This document shows positions 44,622 through 54,014 of a stretch of DNA of 64,000 nt, piece after piece. Source of the stretch: Pseudomonas syringae. Lineage in GTDB: Bacteria; Pseudomonadota; Gammaproteobacteria; Pseudomonadales; Pseudomonadaceae. Every line of letters starts with the position of its first letter. Position 1 is the stretch's first letter. Below the pieces are notes generated by a model. That model was not told the origin of the DNA, did not search any database, and saw nothing but the letters and a program-made list of their open reading frames with translations. The position numbers were made by a program, and so were the translations under genes. The stretch is from assembly GCF_023278085.1 (NCBI RefSeq), contig NZ_CP066265.1, positions 2,262,501-2,326,500 on the forward strand, given 5' to 3'.

Positions 44622-45080
44622 TCAGTCAATCAACCTGACCAGGGTCGGCTCCATCGCATCCGCGCTCACTTCAAGCAGCGCCAGCGTTACCGGCAATTTG
44701 AAGCGCCTTCGTCCGGCACTGCCCGGATTGAGATACAGCGTGTCTTCGCGCCATTCGATGAGCGGTTTGTGTGAGTGCCCGGTGATGACCAGTTTCACGC
44801 TGTCATCCAGCAGTGGCGGAACGTCGGCGATGTCGTGGACCAGCAGGGTTTGCCAGCCTTCGATAGCGAAGCGCAGGTGGTCGGCGATGGGCGTTGCCCA
44901 GGCAGCGTCCATGTCGTTGTTGCCACGTACGATGTGCAACGGGGCGATGGCTGTCAGCTGGTCGACGATGTCCTGGCTGCCGATGTCACCGGCATGGATG
45001 ATTGCCTCGCAGCCTTCAAGCGCGGCAATGGCTTCAGGACGCAGCAGTCCATGGGTGTCGGAAATCACGCCAACTTTCAT
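44622..45080 (-). CDS. Metallophosphoesterase (YfcE/MJ0936 family)
   Basis: A 152-residue calcineurin-like phosphoesterase with all metal-binding blocks: VISDTHG (residues 5-11), HAGD, GNND, and GHSH near residue 101, then LNPGSAG. It hydrolyses phosphodiesters with two divalent metals; the physiological substrate is unknown. The start at 45080 gives the canonical MKVGVISDTHG. Confidence 0.9.
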   Translation of the reverse strand: MKVGVISDTHGLLRPEAIAALEGCEAIIHAGDIGSQDIVDQLTAIAPLHIVRGNNDMDAAWATPIADHLRFAIEGWQTLLVHDIADVPPLLDDSVKLVITGHSHKPLIEWREDTLYLNPGSAGRRRFKLPVTLALLEVSADAMEPTLVRLID

Positions 45081-45160
45081 GCAGGGCCTCGGATCAGGGC
45101 AGGGTGGACGCGCAGTGTAAACGGTTGTGCGCGCCCAGCCGGTTACAAATCAGACGACTG

Positions 45161-45797
45161 TTATGGATCAAGCCCAAGCGCCAGCACCAGCCGCTCAAGC
45201 CCGATGCCGAACCCGGCGCCCTCCCGATAAGCGCCACCACCGACTACTTGCTGCTGCGCGCCCAACCCTGGGCAGCGCACTTCAAAGCCATTGCCTTCAA
45301 GGTAATAACTCAGGCCGCGTTTAACGGCGATGTTCAGTTGGTAATCCAGCCCCAGTACGTCGAGAAACCCCGTACAGATTGCCTGGCTGCGCAGCAATGC
45401 CTGCTGCGGCGAAGGGCCGAGAATTTCCAGCCCCAACTGGGTGAATTCCCGATAGCGCCCAGCCTGAGGTCGCTCGTACCGATAACAGCGCGCCACATAG
45501 AAAAACAGTGCTTCGCTGCGCCCGTTGAGGAGTATTGCGCTGCGTTCCTGAAACAGCGCAGTTGGCTCCGGGATCAGGCAGCAGGCGCGCCCGGCCTTGT
45601 CATTGAAGGCCCACATCTGCCCGATGATTTCACTGCCACCGGCTTTTTCGATAAAGGTGTCCTGGCCCCACAACGCCGGGACGATGGCTTCTTCAGCGCC
45701 CGCTTCGATGAAGATAGCTCCGGAAACGACTTTCCGTTTCACGCAGGATGGCGGCTTCTGGTCCGGTTACGATGCGGGTTCCGCGTAGCAGGGTCAT
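45161..45797 (-). pseudogene. HisRS-like (HisZ-type) class II synthetase-core protein, frameshifted
   Basis: The coding sequence is split between two frames. From ATG 45797 (GGAGATCACACCT upstream), frame 1 reads MTLLRGTRIVTGPEAAILRE and on to RFRSYLHRSG, then stops. Frame 2 continues AEEAIVPALWGQDTFIEKAG through YVARCYRYERPQAGRYREF, GGGAYREG and GIGLERLVLALG (motif-3-like). Removing one G from the GGG at 45700-45702 (CCC on the plus strand) joins them seamlessly as HRSGAEEAIVP. The restored protein would have about 211 residues, a HisRS catalytic-core-like protein without anticodon-binding domain. The intact role (ATP-phosphoribosyltransferase regulation or aminoacylation of another substrate) is uncertain. 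Confidence 0.72.
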
Positions 45798-45850
45798 AGG
45801 TGTGATCTCCGTTGTTTTTCAGTATTGGCCGGTGTAAATAGCCAGGCAAT

Positions 45851-45873
45851 AAAAAAGGCGCCATGGGCGCCTT
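45851..45873 (-). terminator. Intrinsic terminator of the acetyltransferase gene
   Basis: Perfect 8-bp stem AAGGCGCC (45855-45862) / GGCGCCTT (45866-45873) with an ATG loop. On the minus strand the stem is followed by TTTTTT (45856-45851). It lies downstream of the minus-strand gene at 46055-46558. Confidence 0.75.
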
Positions 45874-46054
45874 GGTCTGTTTCATTGACGGGTCAGATAT
45901 GAATTCAGGTCTGGCCAATCGATGAGCACAAGCAACCGCAGCACCGTAGGAAGGAGCTGTGAGGGTGGTGTCGGTTGCTTTGAGTAATCTGATTCATGGG
46001 GGTGATCGTTGCACGCTTTCAGTCGCAGCTCAAGCGGCGCTTCAAGCCTCCGCG

Positions 46055-46558
46055 CTATCTCAGCCGCGCCATGCTCAGGGCGTCGACGAACGCGCCATCG
46101 CGCACGGCGTAGTTGCGCAGGCGACCTTCGACTTCGAAACCGAATTTGCGATAGAGGCCTTGCGCGGCCTCATTGTCGGCATACACCGTCAGTTCAACCC
46201 GGTGCAGATTCATCCAGTTGTCAGCCACCTCCAGCGCCGCTGCCAGCAACCTGGAGCCGATGCCCTTGCCCTGCCAGGCGGATGCGACGCCCATGCCTAA
46301 GGCTCCGACATGGCTCTGCCGGCTGCGTGAATATTGCTCTAGGCCGATGTTGCCGACCACCTCGCCACCATTCAATGCGACGAGTTTCAGATGACGCTCG
46401 GTGCTGTCGGCCAGGCGTTTACGCCAGATATCGATCGACTGGTAAGGCATCTGCAGCACCTGGCGACAGACGGCCGGCTCGTTGTACAGCGCGGTCACGC
46501 CTTCCAGGTGCGCCTCAGTCAGGCGCTGGATAAGGATTTGCGGAGCAGGGATATGCAC
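46055..46558 (-). CDS. GNAT acetyltransferase, YhhY/AaaT-like
   Basis: A 167-residue GNAT protein resembling E. coli YhhY along its length: YNEPAVCRQVLQMPYQS, GVASAWQGKGIGSRLL (acetyl-CoA loop), DNWMNLHRVELTVYADNEAAQGLYRKFGFE and a YAVRDGAFVDALSMARL end. YhhY (AaaT) acetylates L-methionine and L-phenylalanine; the same may hold here but is not proven by sequence. A terminator follows at 45851-45873. The start is ATG 46558. Confidence 0.82.
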   Translation of the reverse strand: MHIPAPQILIQRLTEAHLEGVTALYNEPAVCRQVLQMPYQSIDIWRKRLADSTERHLKLVALNGGEVVGNIGLEQYSRSRQSHVGALGMGVASAWQGKGIGSRLLAAALEVADNWMNLHRVELTVYADNEAAQGLYRKFGFEVEGRLRNYAVRDGAFVDALSMARLR

Positions 46559-46652
46559 GTGGACTCATTCCTTGAAATGCATGGGGCTGATCAGTTTAAG
46601 CCGCAGGCATCGTTGGCGGCCAGTATGCGCAATAAGAGGTTGCGCGGTATCT

Positions 46653-46684
46653 TTCATAAGTGTACCGTAGTGTTCACTTATGAA
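46653..46684. promoter_or_regulatory. Perfect inverted repeat before the TauD-like gene, candidate operator
   Basis: TTCATAAGTG (46653-46662) and CACTTATGAA (46675-46684) form a perfect 10-bp inverted repeat with a 12-bp spacer. It ends one base before the RBS-like GAGGG of the gene at 46697. It could be a repressor site or an RNA hairpin touching the RBS. Confidence 0.5.
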
Positions 46685-46696
46685 GAGGGTCGCACC

Positions 46697-47536
46697 ATGT
46701 TAGCCACTTCGAACGCCCGGTTGTTTCAGGAGCCCATCAAGCCAGCAATAGGCACGCGCATCTTCGCCAGCAAACAGGCATTGCTGTCAGGTGAACATGC
46801 CGGGGAGATCCGTGAACGGCTGGAGCAGCGGGGTGTGCTGGTGTTTCCGCAGATCCATTTCAGCGACGCTGAACAGATCGCCTTTACTCGCACGCTGGGT
46901 ACCTTCGCCCCCGAAGCCAGTGATGGGCAGAACATCACCAAAATCAGCCTTGATGTGAAAGAGAACCCGGCAGGCGCAGAGTTTCTCAAAGGCTCGCTGT
47001 ACTGGCATATCGACGGTACCAGCAGCGATGCGCCGATCCTGGCGTCTTTGCTGTCCTGCAAGGCGACAGCAAGCTGGGGCGGGAATACGGGTTTCTGTAA
47101 TACGTATGCGGCTTACGAAGGTCTGTCGAGCGCTGACAAACAACGTTACGAATGCCTTCGGGTAATTCATGCCCCCTGGGCTTCGTTACTCTATTACAAT
47201 CCGGAACCCAGCCTTGCGATGCTCACCTCCATGCAGGCCATCGGTGAGAAGGAGTTGCCATTGGTGTGGAAGCACCGCTCCGGTCGCAAGTCGTTGATTC
47301 TGGGCTGCACCGCGCAACAGGTAGTCGGTGTCAGCATGGCGCAAAGTGCCCGGATTCTGGTGGGGCTTCGCGATTGGGCCACGGCCGAGGCGTTCAGTTA
47401 CAGCCATGAGTGGCAGGTCGGTGATCTGGTGATCTGGGACAACACCGGCACCATGCACCGTGCTGAAGCCTATGACCCGGCATGCGGGCGCATGATGCAC
47501 CGCACCAAGTTGCGGGGCGAAGAGCCTTTCGAGTGA
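46697..47536 (+). CDS. TauD/TfdA-family 2-oxoglutarate- and Fe(II)-dependent dioxygenase
   Basis: A 279-residue protein. The iron ligands are visible as WHIDGT (HxD) around residue 102 and the distal histidine in GTMHRAEAYD, followed by the 2-oxoglutarate-binding arginine region MMHRTKLRG. Family members oxidise taurine, other sulfonates, 2,4-D-like compounds or amino-acid side chains. The substrate here cannot be told, as no transporter or partner genes are adjacent. ATG 46697 with an AGAGGG RBS was chosen; the in-frame upstream extension overlaps the divergent acetyltransferase gene and is non-coding in character. Confidence 0.87.
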   Translation: MLATSNARLFQEPIKPAIGTRIFASKQALLSGEHAGEIRERLEQRGVLVFPQIHFSDAEQIAFTRTLGTFAPEASDGQNITKISLDVKENPAGAEFLKGSLYWHIDGTSSDAPILASLLSCKATASWGGNTGFCNTYAAYEGLSSADKQRYECLRVIHAPWASLLYYNPEPSLAMLTSMQAIGEKELPLVWKHRSGRKSLILGCTAQQVVGVSMAQSARILVGLRDWATAEAFSYSHEWQVGDLVIWDNTGTMHRAEAYDPACGRMMHRTKLRGEEPFE

Positions 47537-47629
47537 CCCGCCGGCCTGCGACAGGCGAGCGACCTGGCAGCGTTCATGCTGAGTTTCTCACTTTGAACCC
47601 AATTGTGTTACCGGACAGGAGATGCAGTC

Positions 47630-47881
47630 ATGTGCGGACCTAAAGAGCCCATTGCGGGTGTGTTTCTACTGTTGGTTCTGGCTGCCGGAGGCTGGGTGGC
47701 GCAGGAACCATTCCCTCACTTCGGGATTGATCTGACGCCGGACACTCCCTTGAACCGGGAGCACTCATCCAGGCATGTTTCGCCACGGCAACCGTCGCAA
47801 CTTGATGACAGCCTGTTCAGCAGCGCCATGCTTGAGCCCGTTCATATGTACGCGGAGGTAGGGCAGTCGCCCCTGCCTTAG
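47630..47881 (+). CDS. Small membrane-anchored or secreted protein of unknown function
   Basis: An 83-residue protein. A hydrophobic segment (GVFLLLVLAAGGWVA, about residues 9-23) could be a signal anchor; the remainder is polar and Pro/Ser-rich. ATG 47630 has a strong AGGAG RBS at eight bases, which is the main support. No family is recognised. It is flanked by the dioxygenase and a convergent GAF-domain gene. Confidence 0.5.
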   Translation: MCGPKEPIAGVFLLLVLAAGGWVAQEPFPHFGIDLTPDTPLNREHSSRHVSPRQPSQLDDSLFSSAMLEPVHMYAEVGQSPLP

Positions 47882-47909
47882 CGGATTGCACGCCGCACTA
47901 AGCTGCCAT

Positions 47910-48425
47910 TCAACGGCCCCGGTTATCCGGTTCGGTGATGTTGGCGAAGAAAATACAACCGATCAGTCGCGCAAACAGGGTCAGCGTTTCTGCCAGGTCG
48001 GGGTCGTCAAACGACGTTGCGTGTGAATCCAGAGCGCACAGCGCACCATAAAGCTGCCCGTCCGGAAGAAAGATAGGCACGCCCGCATAACTTTCGATGG
48101 CAAACCGTTTTACCACCGGACGATTCGCGTACCAGGCGTTCTGACTGATCTGCGGGATGAACAGGGCTTCCGGTTTGGTGCAAAGCTCGCTGCACAGCGT
48201 GGTTTCGAGTTCGAACACGTCATCGTCTTCGATGCCCAGGCCGGTCGGGTCATACACCGAGCAGACTATCCAGTCCGTCTCGGTAAACTTCGAGATACCC
48301 GCGAAGCGCATGCCGGTCAGTCGAGTGACAAGTCGCAGGACGTTGGTTGTGCCCTCGATCTCGGCAATTGCAGAGCGCTCCTCCGCGGTCAGGCCGCTTC
48401 TTGAAGCAGTCATTTCCAAACTCAT
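47910..48425 (-). CDS. Stand-alone GAF-domain protein
   Basis: A 171-residue protein consisting of one GAF domain: VLRLVTRLTGMRFAGISKFTE, then LETTLCSELCTKPEALFIPQI, SYAGVPIFLPDGQLYGALCALD and a C-terminal helix. It has no output domain, so it may be a soluble sensor acting on a partner. GGAGG five bases before ATG 48425 fixes the start. It is divergent from the FliA-controlled chemoreceptor gene. Confidence 0.83.
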   Translation of the reverse strand: MSLEMTASRSGLTAEERSAIAEIEGTTNVLRLVTRLTGMRFAGISKFTETDWIVCSVYDPTGLGIEDDDVFELETTLCSELCTKPEALFIPQISQNAWYANRPVVKRFAIESYAGVPIFLPDGQLYGALCALDSHATSFDDPDLAETLTLFARLIGCIFFANITEPDNRGR

Positions 48426-48547
48426 GCAATCCTCCGGGATACTCAGTGTGCGCACAGCGTGCCATGCTAACTGACGCCGTTAAAAAAGCCATATGCGTGG
48501 TTGCCATTCGCGAATTATTTGTGAGCAAGAATTGTTGACGCCAACTT

Positions 48548-48574
48548 TAAAGTTTGGCCGCGCGCTGCCGACAT
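48548..48574 (+). promoter_or_regulatory. FliA (sigma-28) promoter of the second chemoreceptor gene
   Basis: TAAAGTTT (48548-48555), 11 bp, then GCCGACAT (48567-48574), against the consensus TAAAGTTT-N11-GCCGATAA. The -35 half is perfect and the -10 half has three mismatches at its 3' end. Predicted transcription starts about 35 bp before the ATG at 48618. Confidence 0.65.
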
Positions 48575-48617
48575 CTGTCTGTTGTATGGGCAAGGATCAG
48601 CCTCGCGTATTTACCCG

Positions 48618-50543
48618 ATGACCTACCAAGAGCGACTTAAGTTGAAAAACACTCTGAGCAATATTTCTGTCAGGTCCAAGCTAGCGCTGGGGTTTGCTCT
48701 GGTCATCGTGCTGACGGTGCTGATCGCGCTGACCGGCTGGACCGGTATCACTTCGCTGAGCGAGCGCAGTGAAAGGATTGCCGACATCGGCAAGATGAGT
48801 ACGCTGACCCGTGATGTGCGAATAGCACGCCTGGCCTACATCATCAATTACGACGCCGACCGAGCCGCCAAGTGGAATAAAGCCCTTGAAGCGTTGGAAA
48901 GCCACGTCAAGTATGCGCAGGAAGTGTTCGACTCTCCGCTGAATATACCGTTGGTGAATGCGTCCGCCGACGCGCTGAAAGATTACCGCATTCAGTACGA
49001 CAGTGTGATACAGGCTACCACCGCGCGCGAAGCGACCCGTGGCGTGTTCGGCCAGTATGCCGATGCCGGCGCCGAAGCATTGAAGACGCTCAATGCTTAC
49101 GCACGATCGGAAAATGGCAATGCTCAGGATCGTGATGCCATCACTCAGGCAATGGTGTTGTTCCAGAAAATGCGCTTCGATCTGCGCGGCTATACCTATT
49201 CGCTGAAAGCCGAGAACAAGGCGCCAGCAGAAGCCTCCATGAACACGGTCATTACCTACGTTAAAAATCTGCCTGGCTTCGACAGCCAGTCCGCGATTAC
49301 CAAGAGCCTTGAAGACTCTCTGATCCGCTATCAGAACACCCTGAACGAGTTCACCGCTGCGCAGGGCAAGATCGAGCTGGCTCAGGCTGGCATCGACAAA
49401 GACATCAATATCCTTTTTGCCTCCGCTGACCAGCTATCCGCGAATCAGGTCAGCCTGAGAATCGAAGATGTGGGTCAGGCCAAAACCATGCTCGCGATGT
49501 GGCTGGTTGCAGCGCTGGTGGTGAGTTTCCTCGCGGCATGGATAATCACTCGCCTGATCGTCGGGCCACTGCTTGAAACATTGAAACTGGCTGAGCGCGT
49601 GGCAGATGGTGACTTGACGCATAACGCCGCCGTGACCCGCAAGGACGAGCTTGGACGGTTGCAGAGCAGTATGCAGCGCATGACCACCAACCTGCGCGAG
49701 CTGATCGGCGGGCTGCGTGATGGCGTGACTCAGATAGCCAGCGCCGCCGAGCAATTGTCGGCAGTGACCGAGCAGACCAGTGCTGGTGTGAACAGCCAGA
49801 AAAGCGAGACAGACCAGGTCGCTACGGCGATGCACGAGATGTCCGCAACCGTTCAGGAAGTGGCAAGGAACGCAGAGCAGGCCTCCCATGCCGCCGTCAA
49901 CGCCTCGAAAGAAGCGCGGGAAGGGGATGGGGTGGTTTCAAAAGCTGTCATTCAGATTGAAAAGCTGGCCACAGAAGTCCAGCTCTCCAAATCGGCAATG
50001 GATGACCTCAAGAGCGAGAGCAACAAGATCGGCGGCGTGCTTGACGTGATCAAGGCGGTTGCCGAACAGACCAATCTGCTTGCACTCAACGCTGCCATTG
50101 AAGCCGCCCGCGCAGGCGAAGCCGGGCGTGGCTTCGCAGTGGTTGCCGACGAAGTGAGAAGCCTTGCACAGCGTACGCAGACCTCGACCGAGGAAATTGC
50201 GGCACTGATCAGCGGCTTGCACAGCCGTACCACGCAAGTGGCAACCATCCTCGACAACAGCCAGGCCCTGACCGCCAACAGTGTGGAGCTGACGCGCAAC
50301 GCTGGCGTTTCGATCGGCAACATCACTCAGGCGATCTCGACCATCGAGACGATGAACCACCAGATTGCTGCAGCAGCGGAAGAGCAAAGTGCCGTTGCCG
50401 AAGAGATCAACCGCAGTGTCCTGAATGTTCGGGATATCTCCGAGCAAACGGCCTCGGCCAGTGAGCAGACCGCCGCGTCGAGCGTCGAGCTTGCCCGTCT
50501 GGGTGTTCATTTGCAGAGTATGGTCAGCCGCTTCAAGGTCTGA
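48618..50543 (+). CDS. Methyl-accepting chemotaxis protein with long helical sensor
   Basis: A 641-residue chemoreceptor. TM1 is at about residues 20-41 ([20 protein letters not shown]), a helical periplasmic domain of about 250 residues follows, and TM2 is at about 290-314. The HAMP domain contains RKDELGRLQ, and the signalling tip contains [20 protein letters not shown]. The sensor length matches helical bimodular (HBM) domains such as McpS, which bind organic acids (inference). A FliA promoter precedes it. ATG 48618 has no clear SD; TTG 48642, with AGAG nearby, would start at [17 protein letters not shown] and may be the true start. Confidence 0.9.
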   Translation: MTYQERLKLKNTLSNISVRSKLALGFALVIVLTVLIALTGWTGITSLSERSERIADIGKMSTLTRDVRIARLAYIINYDADRAAKWNKALEALESHVKYAQEVFDSPLNIPLVNASADALKDYRIQYDSVIQATTAREATRGVFGQYADAGAEALKTLNAYARSENGNAQDRDAITQAMVLFQKMRFDLRGYTYSLKAENKAPAEASMNTVITYVKNLPGFDSQSAITKSLEDSLIRYQNTLNEFTAAQGKIELAQAGIDKDINILFASADQLSANQVSLRIEDVGQAKTMLAMWLVAALVVSFLAAWIITRLIVGPLLETLKLAERVADGDLTHNAAVTRKDELGRLQSSMQRMTTNLRELIGGLRDGVTQIASAAEQLSAVTEQTSAGVNSQKSETDQVATAMHEMSATVQEVARNAEQASHAAVNASKEAREGDGVVSKAVIQIEKLATEVQLSKSAMDDLKSESNKIGGVLDVIKAVAEQTNLLALNAAIEAARAGEAGRGFAVVADEVRSLAQRTQTSTEEIAALISGLHSRTTQVATILDNSQALTANSVELTRNAGVSIGNITQAISTIETMNHQIAAAAEEQSAVAEEINRSVLNVRDISEQTASASEQTAASSVELARLGVHLQSMVSRFKV

Positions 50544-50559
50544 GTCTTCAACCTGGAAA

Positions 50560-50591
50560 ATCCGGTGCAGGCGCAATGCCTTGCACCGGAT
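50560..50591. terminator. Hairpin between chemoreceptor and convergent lysR gene
   Basis: Perfect 10-bp stem ATCCGGTGCA (50560-50569) / TGCACCGGAT (50582-50591), extended inside by GGC/GCC. It lies 17 bp after the chemoreceptor stop and just past the end of the convergent LysR gene. No long T-run follows. Confidence 0.6.
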
Positions 50592-50620
50592 GCAACATTT
50601 ACGTTTAACCCTGCCAGCAC

Positions 50621-51526
50621 CTAGCGCCCCCAACGCCCCATCGCAAACTCCACAAAACTTCTCAGCTTGGGCAGTCGGTAACGGTCCTGCACATACAGCA
50701 GGTTCATCGGCCGTCTGGGCAGGTGATAGCCCGGCAGCAGCGCGACCAGTCGGCCTTCCTGCAAATCACGCTGAACGAGCGCATCCGGAAGCATCACCAC
50801 GCCCAGCCCGGCGCGGGCCGCCTGATAAAGGCCTGCTGAAGTGTTGGCCACCATCGAGCCGTCGACGTCCACCAGCACTTCGCCTTCAGGTCCGGTCATA
50901 CGCCATTGCGTGCCAGCAGTGCGCCACTCATCGCCTGCCGGGTAAGCGAACGCCAGGCAGTTATGCGAGCGAAGATCTTCGGGGCGGGCTGGCGCACTGT
51001 GGCGAGCAAGATAGTCTGGCGCAGCGCATATGGTCAGTGTGTAGTCCTGCAGGGGGCGCGCAATCAATGGCGATGATTGCGCAATGTTGCCCAGGCGGAT
51101 GGCGACGTCAAACCCATTGTCGATCATGTCCAGACGCTGGTTGGTCAGCACCAGATCGAGTTTGACTTCGGGAAAGCGCCGCGAGAACTCAACCAAGGCA
51201 GGGGCCAGCAATTCCGAACCGAACGTCAGCGGTGCGGTGATACGCAAAGTACCGGTCGGGTCGCCCTGCGCTTGCTCGGCCAGTTGTTCGGACTCGGCGA
51301 CCAGCCCCAGTACTTCAAGGCAGCGCTGGTAATACGCGGTGCCGAACTCCGTCAATCGCTGTCGGCGAGTGGTGCGCTGCAGAAGGCTGACGCCCAGACG
51401 CTGCTCCAATGCGCGCAAGTGATTGCCGACCATCGTTGTGGAAATCGAACAGGCCTGTGCCGCTGCCGTCAGGCTGCCGGTTTCAACCACCTTTACATAC
51501 ACCCGCATCGCCTGAAACAAATCCAT
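50621..51526 (-). CDS. LysR-family transcriptional regulator
   Basis: A 301-residue LysR protein. The N-terminal helix-turn-helix is at about residues 15-60 (VVETGSLTAAAQACSIST, RLGVSLLQRTTRRQRLT), and the substrate-binding domain is of the PBP2 type found in CrgA-like regulators (GTLRITAPLTFG, GFDVAIRLGNI, AARAGLGVVMLPD). It is divergent from the aminotransferase gene at 51630, separated by about 100 bp, and probably regulates it. ATG 51526 is chosen over a TTG two codons upstream. Confidence 0.88.
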   Translation of the reverse strand: MDLFQAMRVYVKVVETGSLTAAAQACSISTTMVGNHLRALEQRLGVSLLQRTTRRQRLTEFGTAYYQRCLEVLGLVAESEQLAEQAQGDPTGTLRITAPLTFGSELLAPALVEFSRRFPEVKLDLVLTNQRLDMIDNGFDVAIRLGNIAQSSPLIARPLQDYTLTICAAPDYLARHSAPARPEDLRSHNCLAFAYPAGDEWRTAGTQWRMTGPEGEVLVDVDGSMVANTSAGLYQAARAGLGVVMLPDALVQRDLQEGRLVALLPGYHLPRRPMNLLYVQDRYRLPKLRSFVEFAMGRWGR

Positions 51527-51629
51527 TATCAATCTCAGCTTTAAGATGATTGAAGTATTTCACTGTTTATCCAGAACAGGTGGTTAACGATACTGGAAAA
51601 ACCGAAACATACCCAAGGAGCTTCACGTC

Positions 51630-52832
51630 ATGACCACCACCTGCCTGATGACCACCTACCAACCGCTCGCCCTGAGCTTTACCCATGGATTGGGCACGCG
51701 CCTGTGGGATCAGGCCGGGCGCGAATACCTGGATGCGGTGGCTGGCGTGGCGGTTACCGGCGTAGGGCACTCGCACCCGCTGTTGGTAGAGGCAATTCGC
51801 GAGCAGGCCGGTTTGTTGTTACACACCTCCAACCTGTACAGCATTGACTGGCAGCAGCGGCTGGCGAAGAAACTGACCGAGGTATCAGGCCTGGAGCGGG
51901 TGTTTTTCAACAATTCCGGTGCCGAGGCCAACGAAACCGCGCTCAAGCTGGCGCGCCTGCATGGCTGGCACAAATACATCGAACAGCCCTTGGTGGTGGT
52001 GATGGAAAACGCCTTTCACGGTCGTACGCTGGGCACGCTGTCAGCCAGCGACGGGCCCGCCGTGCGCCTGGGCTTCAGCAAGCTGCCGGGGGACTGCATC
52101 AAAGTGCCGTTCGGGGATCTGGCAGCGTTCGATAACGTCTGTGCCACTCACGGCCATCGTATCGCAGCGGTACTGGTCGAGCCGATTCAGGGCGAGGGCG
52201 GCGCGCAGGTGGCACCTGCCGGGTATCTCAAAGCGTTGAGAGAGCGCTGCACGCGGCGCGACTGGTTGCTGATGCTCGACGAAATCCAGACCGGCATGGG
52301 ACGGACCGGCAAGTGGTTTGCCTTTCAGCACGAAGGCATCGTGCCCGACGTCATGACCCTCGCCAAAGGGCTGGGCAATGGCGTGCCGATCGGGGCCTGT
52401 CTGGCGCGGGGCAAAGCGGCCGGACTGTTCACGCCCGGCAGTCATGGCAGCACGTTCGGTGGCAACCCGCTGGCCTGCCGGGTGGGCTGCACAGTGATCG
52501 ATATCATCGAGCAGCAGGGGCTGCTGGAAAATGCCCGGGTGCAAGGTCAGCATCTGCTCGACCGTCTGCGCGAAGTACTGGGTGATCACCCTCAGGTGCT
52601 GGAGATTCGTGGGCGGGGGCTGATGATCGGTATCGAGTTGCAGCAGGTCATCCCCGAACTGACCCGCATCGCTGCTGAGCAACACGGTCTGTTGATCAAC
52701 GTGACGCGCAGCAAGGTCATTCGCCTGCTGCCGCCATTGGTGCTGGATGCCGCCGAGGTGGAGCAGATCGTCCAGCGGCTGGCGGCAACGCTGGACAGCG
52801 CCGGTCAGCGGGTACTCAAGCGTACCGCCTGA
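51630..52832 (+). CDS. Acetylornithine/class III aminotransferase (ArgD/AstC-like)
   Basis: A 400-residue PLP-dependent class III aminotransferase. [19 protein letters not shown] is the cofactor phosphate region, [17 protein letters not shown] holds the catalytic Asp, [15 protein letters not shown] carries the Schiff-base lysine (about residue 250) and [14 protein letters not shown] closes the site. It is close to acetylornithine/succinylornithine transaminases of arginine metabolism. Pseudomonads have several such paralogues, and the divergent LysR gene makes a catabolic or niche-specific role possible. RBS AAGGAG lies upstream of ATG 51630. Confidence 0.85.
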   Translation: MTTTCLMTTYQPLALSFTHGLGTRLWDQAGREYLDAVAGVAVTGVGHSHPLLVEAIREQAGLLLHTSNLYSIDWQQRLAKKLTEVSGLERVFFNNSGAEANETALKLARLHGWHKYIEQPLVVVMENAFHGRTLGTLSASDGPAVRLGFSKLPGDCIKVPFGDLAAFDNVCATHGHRIAAVLVEPIQGEGGAQVAPAGYLKALRERCTRRDWLLMLDEIQTGMGRTGKWFAFQHEGIVPDVMTLAKGLGNGVPIGACLARGKAAGLFTPGSHGSTFGGNPLACRVGCTVIDIIEQQGLLENARVQGQHLLDRLREVLGDHPQVLEIRGRGLMIGIELQQVIPELTRIAAEQHGLLINVTRSKVIRLLPPLVLDAAEVEQIVQRLAATLDSAGQRVLKRTA

Positions 52833-52958
52833 TGAAAGAAATGGATTTAGGAAAAGGACTACGCCGGGCTGTACCGGGATGACCCATATGCGGTAGAAGA
52901 GACAAGCATCGCGTGTGTCTGCGTGATGGCTACCCAATGGATTTGAAAGGAGCCCACC

Positions 52959-53492
52959 ATGTTAATCCGGTCCCTGACCCTCGCCACCCTGCTTGTCGCT
53001 GCCGGTACAGCGCTGGCTGCCGACAGCGATGGCCCCCTGGCACAGGAGCGCGGTAAGTCGCGACCCTTGATCATCATCGCGCCCAGCACGCTTGATCCTA
53101 CGCTGATCAGTCTCAAAAAGGCGCTGGAAGAACCGGCCAACCGCGAGGCTTTTGTGCAGCGCAATATGGTGCTGTACACGGTGGTCAACACCATCGGCGA
53201 ACGCGATGGCAAAGCGCTGGACCCGCAGTCGACCATGGCCTTGATCCGTGAGCTGAAACTGGGGGCGGGCGTGAAGACCCGGGTCATTCTGGTGGGCAAG
53301 GATGGCGAGAAGAAGATCGAAAAATCAGAGTCGGTAGACCCCAAAGAGATTTTTGCCACTATCGATCAAATGCCGATGCGCGAGAAAGAAGCGGCCGCCC
53401 CGGCGCCTGAGCCGGCGGCAAAGCCGGCACCGGCTGAAAAGCCCGGCAAGCCTGTGAAGGGCGCTGCGCCTGGCAAGACGCTGGATGACTGA
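52959..53492 (+). CDS. DUF4174-family exported protein
   Basis: A 177-residue protein. A Sec signal peptide with cleavage after ALA (about residue 20) precedes a thioredoxin-like alpha/beta domain (RPLIIIAPSTLDP, RVILVGKDGEKK, ATIDQMPMR) of the DUF4174 type, then a Pro/Ala/Lys-rich C-terminal tail from about residue 145. It is presumably periplasmic. The function of the family is unknown. RBS AAAGGAG precedes ATG 52959. Confidence 0.78.
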   Translation: MLIRSLTLATLLVAAGTALAADSDGPLAQERGKSRPLIIIAPSTLDPTLISLKKALEEPANREAFVQRNMVLYTVVNTIGERDGKALDPQSTMALIRELKLGAGVKTRVILVGKDGEKKIEKSESVDPKEIFATIDQMPMREKEAAAPAPEPAAKPAPAEKPGKPVKGAAPGKTLDD

Positions 53493-53503
53493 TTGATGCC
53501 GTT

Positions 53504-53523
53504 GCGCGCGGCTTGCCGCGCGC
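53504..53523. terminator. Very GC-rich hairpin between convergent genes
   Basis: GCGCGCGGC (53504-53512) and GCCGCGCGC (53515-53523) are perfectly complementary with only TT between them. The hairpin lies between the DUF4174 gene and the convergent CBS gene and is probably a shared terminator, although no T-run is present. Confidence 0.5.
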
Positions 53524-53544
53524 TCGGCAGGTGTAACGTCTGAA

Positions 53545-53985
53545 TCACTCGCCGCGAATGTACTGTTCAAGCTGCTCAATGAGGCTGGCCTGCTCGGCTA
53601 TCGCTTCCTTCACCAGATCGCCGATCGACAGCAGGCCCAGCAGTTGTCCGTTTTCCACGACAGGCAAGTGACGCAGATGGCTGTCGGTCATGATCCCCAT
53701 GCAGGCTTCTACTGTCTGTTGTGAATCGACGGTAATGACCTTGCCACTCATGATCTCGCTGACCGGCGTGCCCACCGACGAACGCCCCTTGAGTACCACC
53801 TTGCGTGCGTAATCGCGTTCACTGACCACGCCGACTACCACGCCGTCTTTGACCACCGGCAATGCGCCGATGTTTTTCTCGGCCATCAGCCTGAGGGCCT
53901 CCAGCACCATCTGATCCGGGCCAATGGTGTGTACCTGCTGATTTTGCAGGTCCTTCAGTTTCAGCAGTTGGGCAACGGTTTTCAT
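53545..53985 (-). CDS. Two-CBS-domain protein
   Basis: A 146-residue protein made only of two CBS repeats: DQMVLEALRLMAEKNIGALPV with VVGVVSERDYARKVV, and VDSQQTVEACMGIMTDSHLRHLPVV with LLGLLSIGDLVKEA. Stand-alone CBS pairs bind adenine nucleotides and modulate partners. An 8-bp inverted repeat (54015-54042) lies 30 bp upstream of the start and may be its operator. Confidence 0.9.
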   Translation of the reverse strand: MKTVAQLLKLKDLQNQQVHTIGPDQMVLEALRLMAEKNIGALPVVKDGVVVGVVSERDYARKVVLKGRSSVGTPVSEIMSGKVITVDSQQTVEACMGIMTDSHLRHLPVVENGQLLGLLSIGDLVKEAIAEQASLIEQLEQYIRGE

Positions 53986-54014
53986 GACGCTCTCCGAGAT
54001 CGGGACCTGATTGA

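Noticed and set aside
45161-45742. Intact 193-residue HisRS-like protein from an internal GTG
   Set aside because: The first residues before AEEAIVP are out of register with the family, while the upstream frame continues the family sequence exactly; a frameshift explains the data better.
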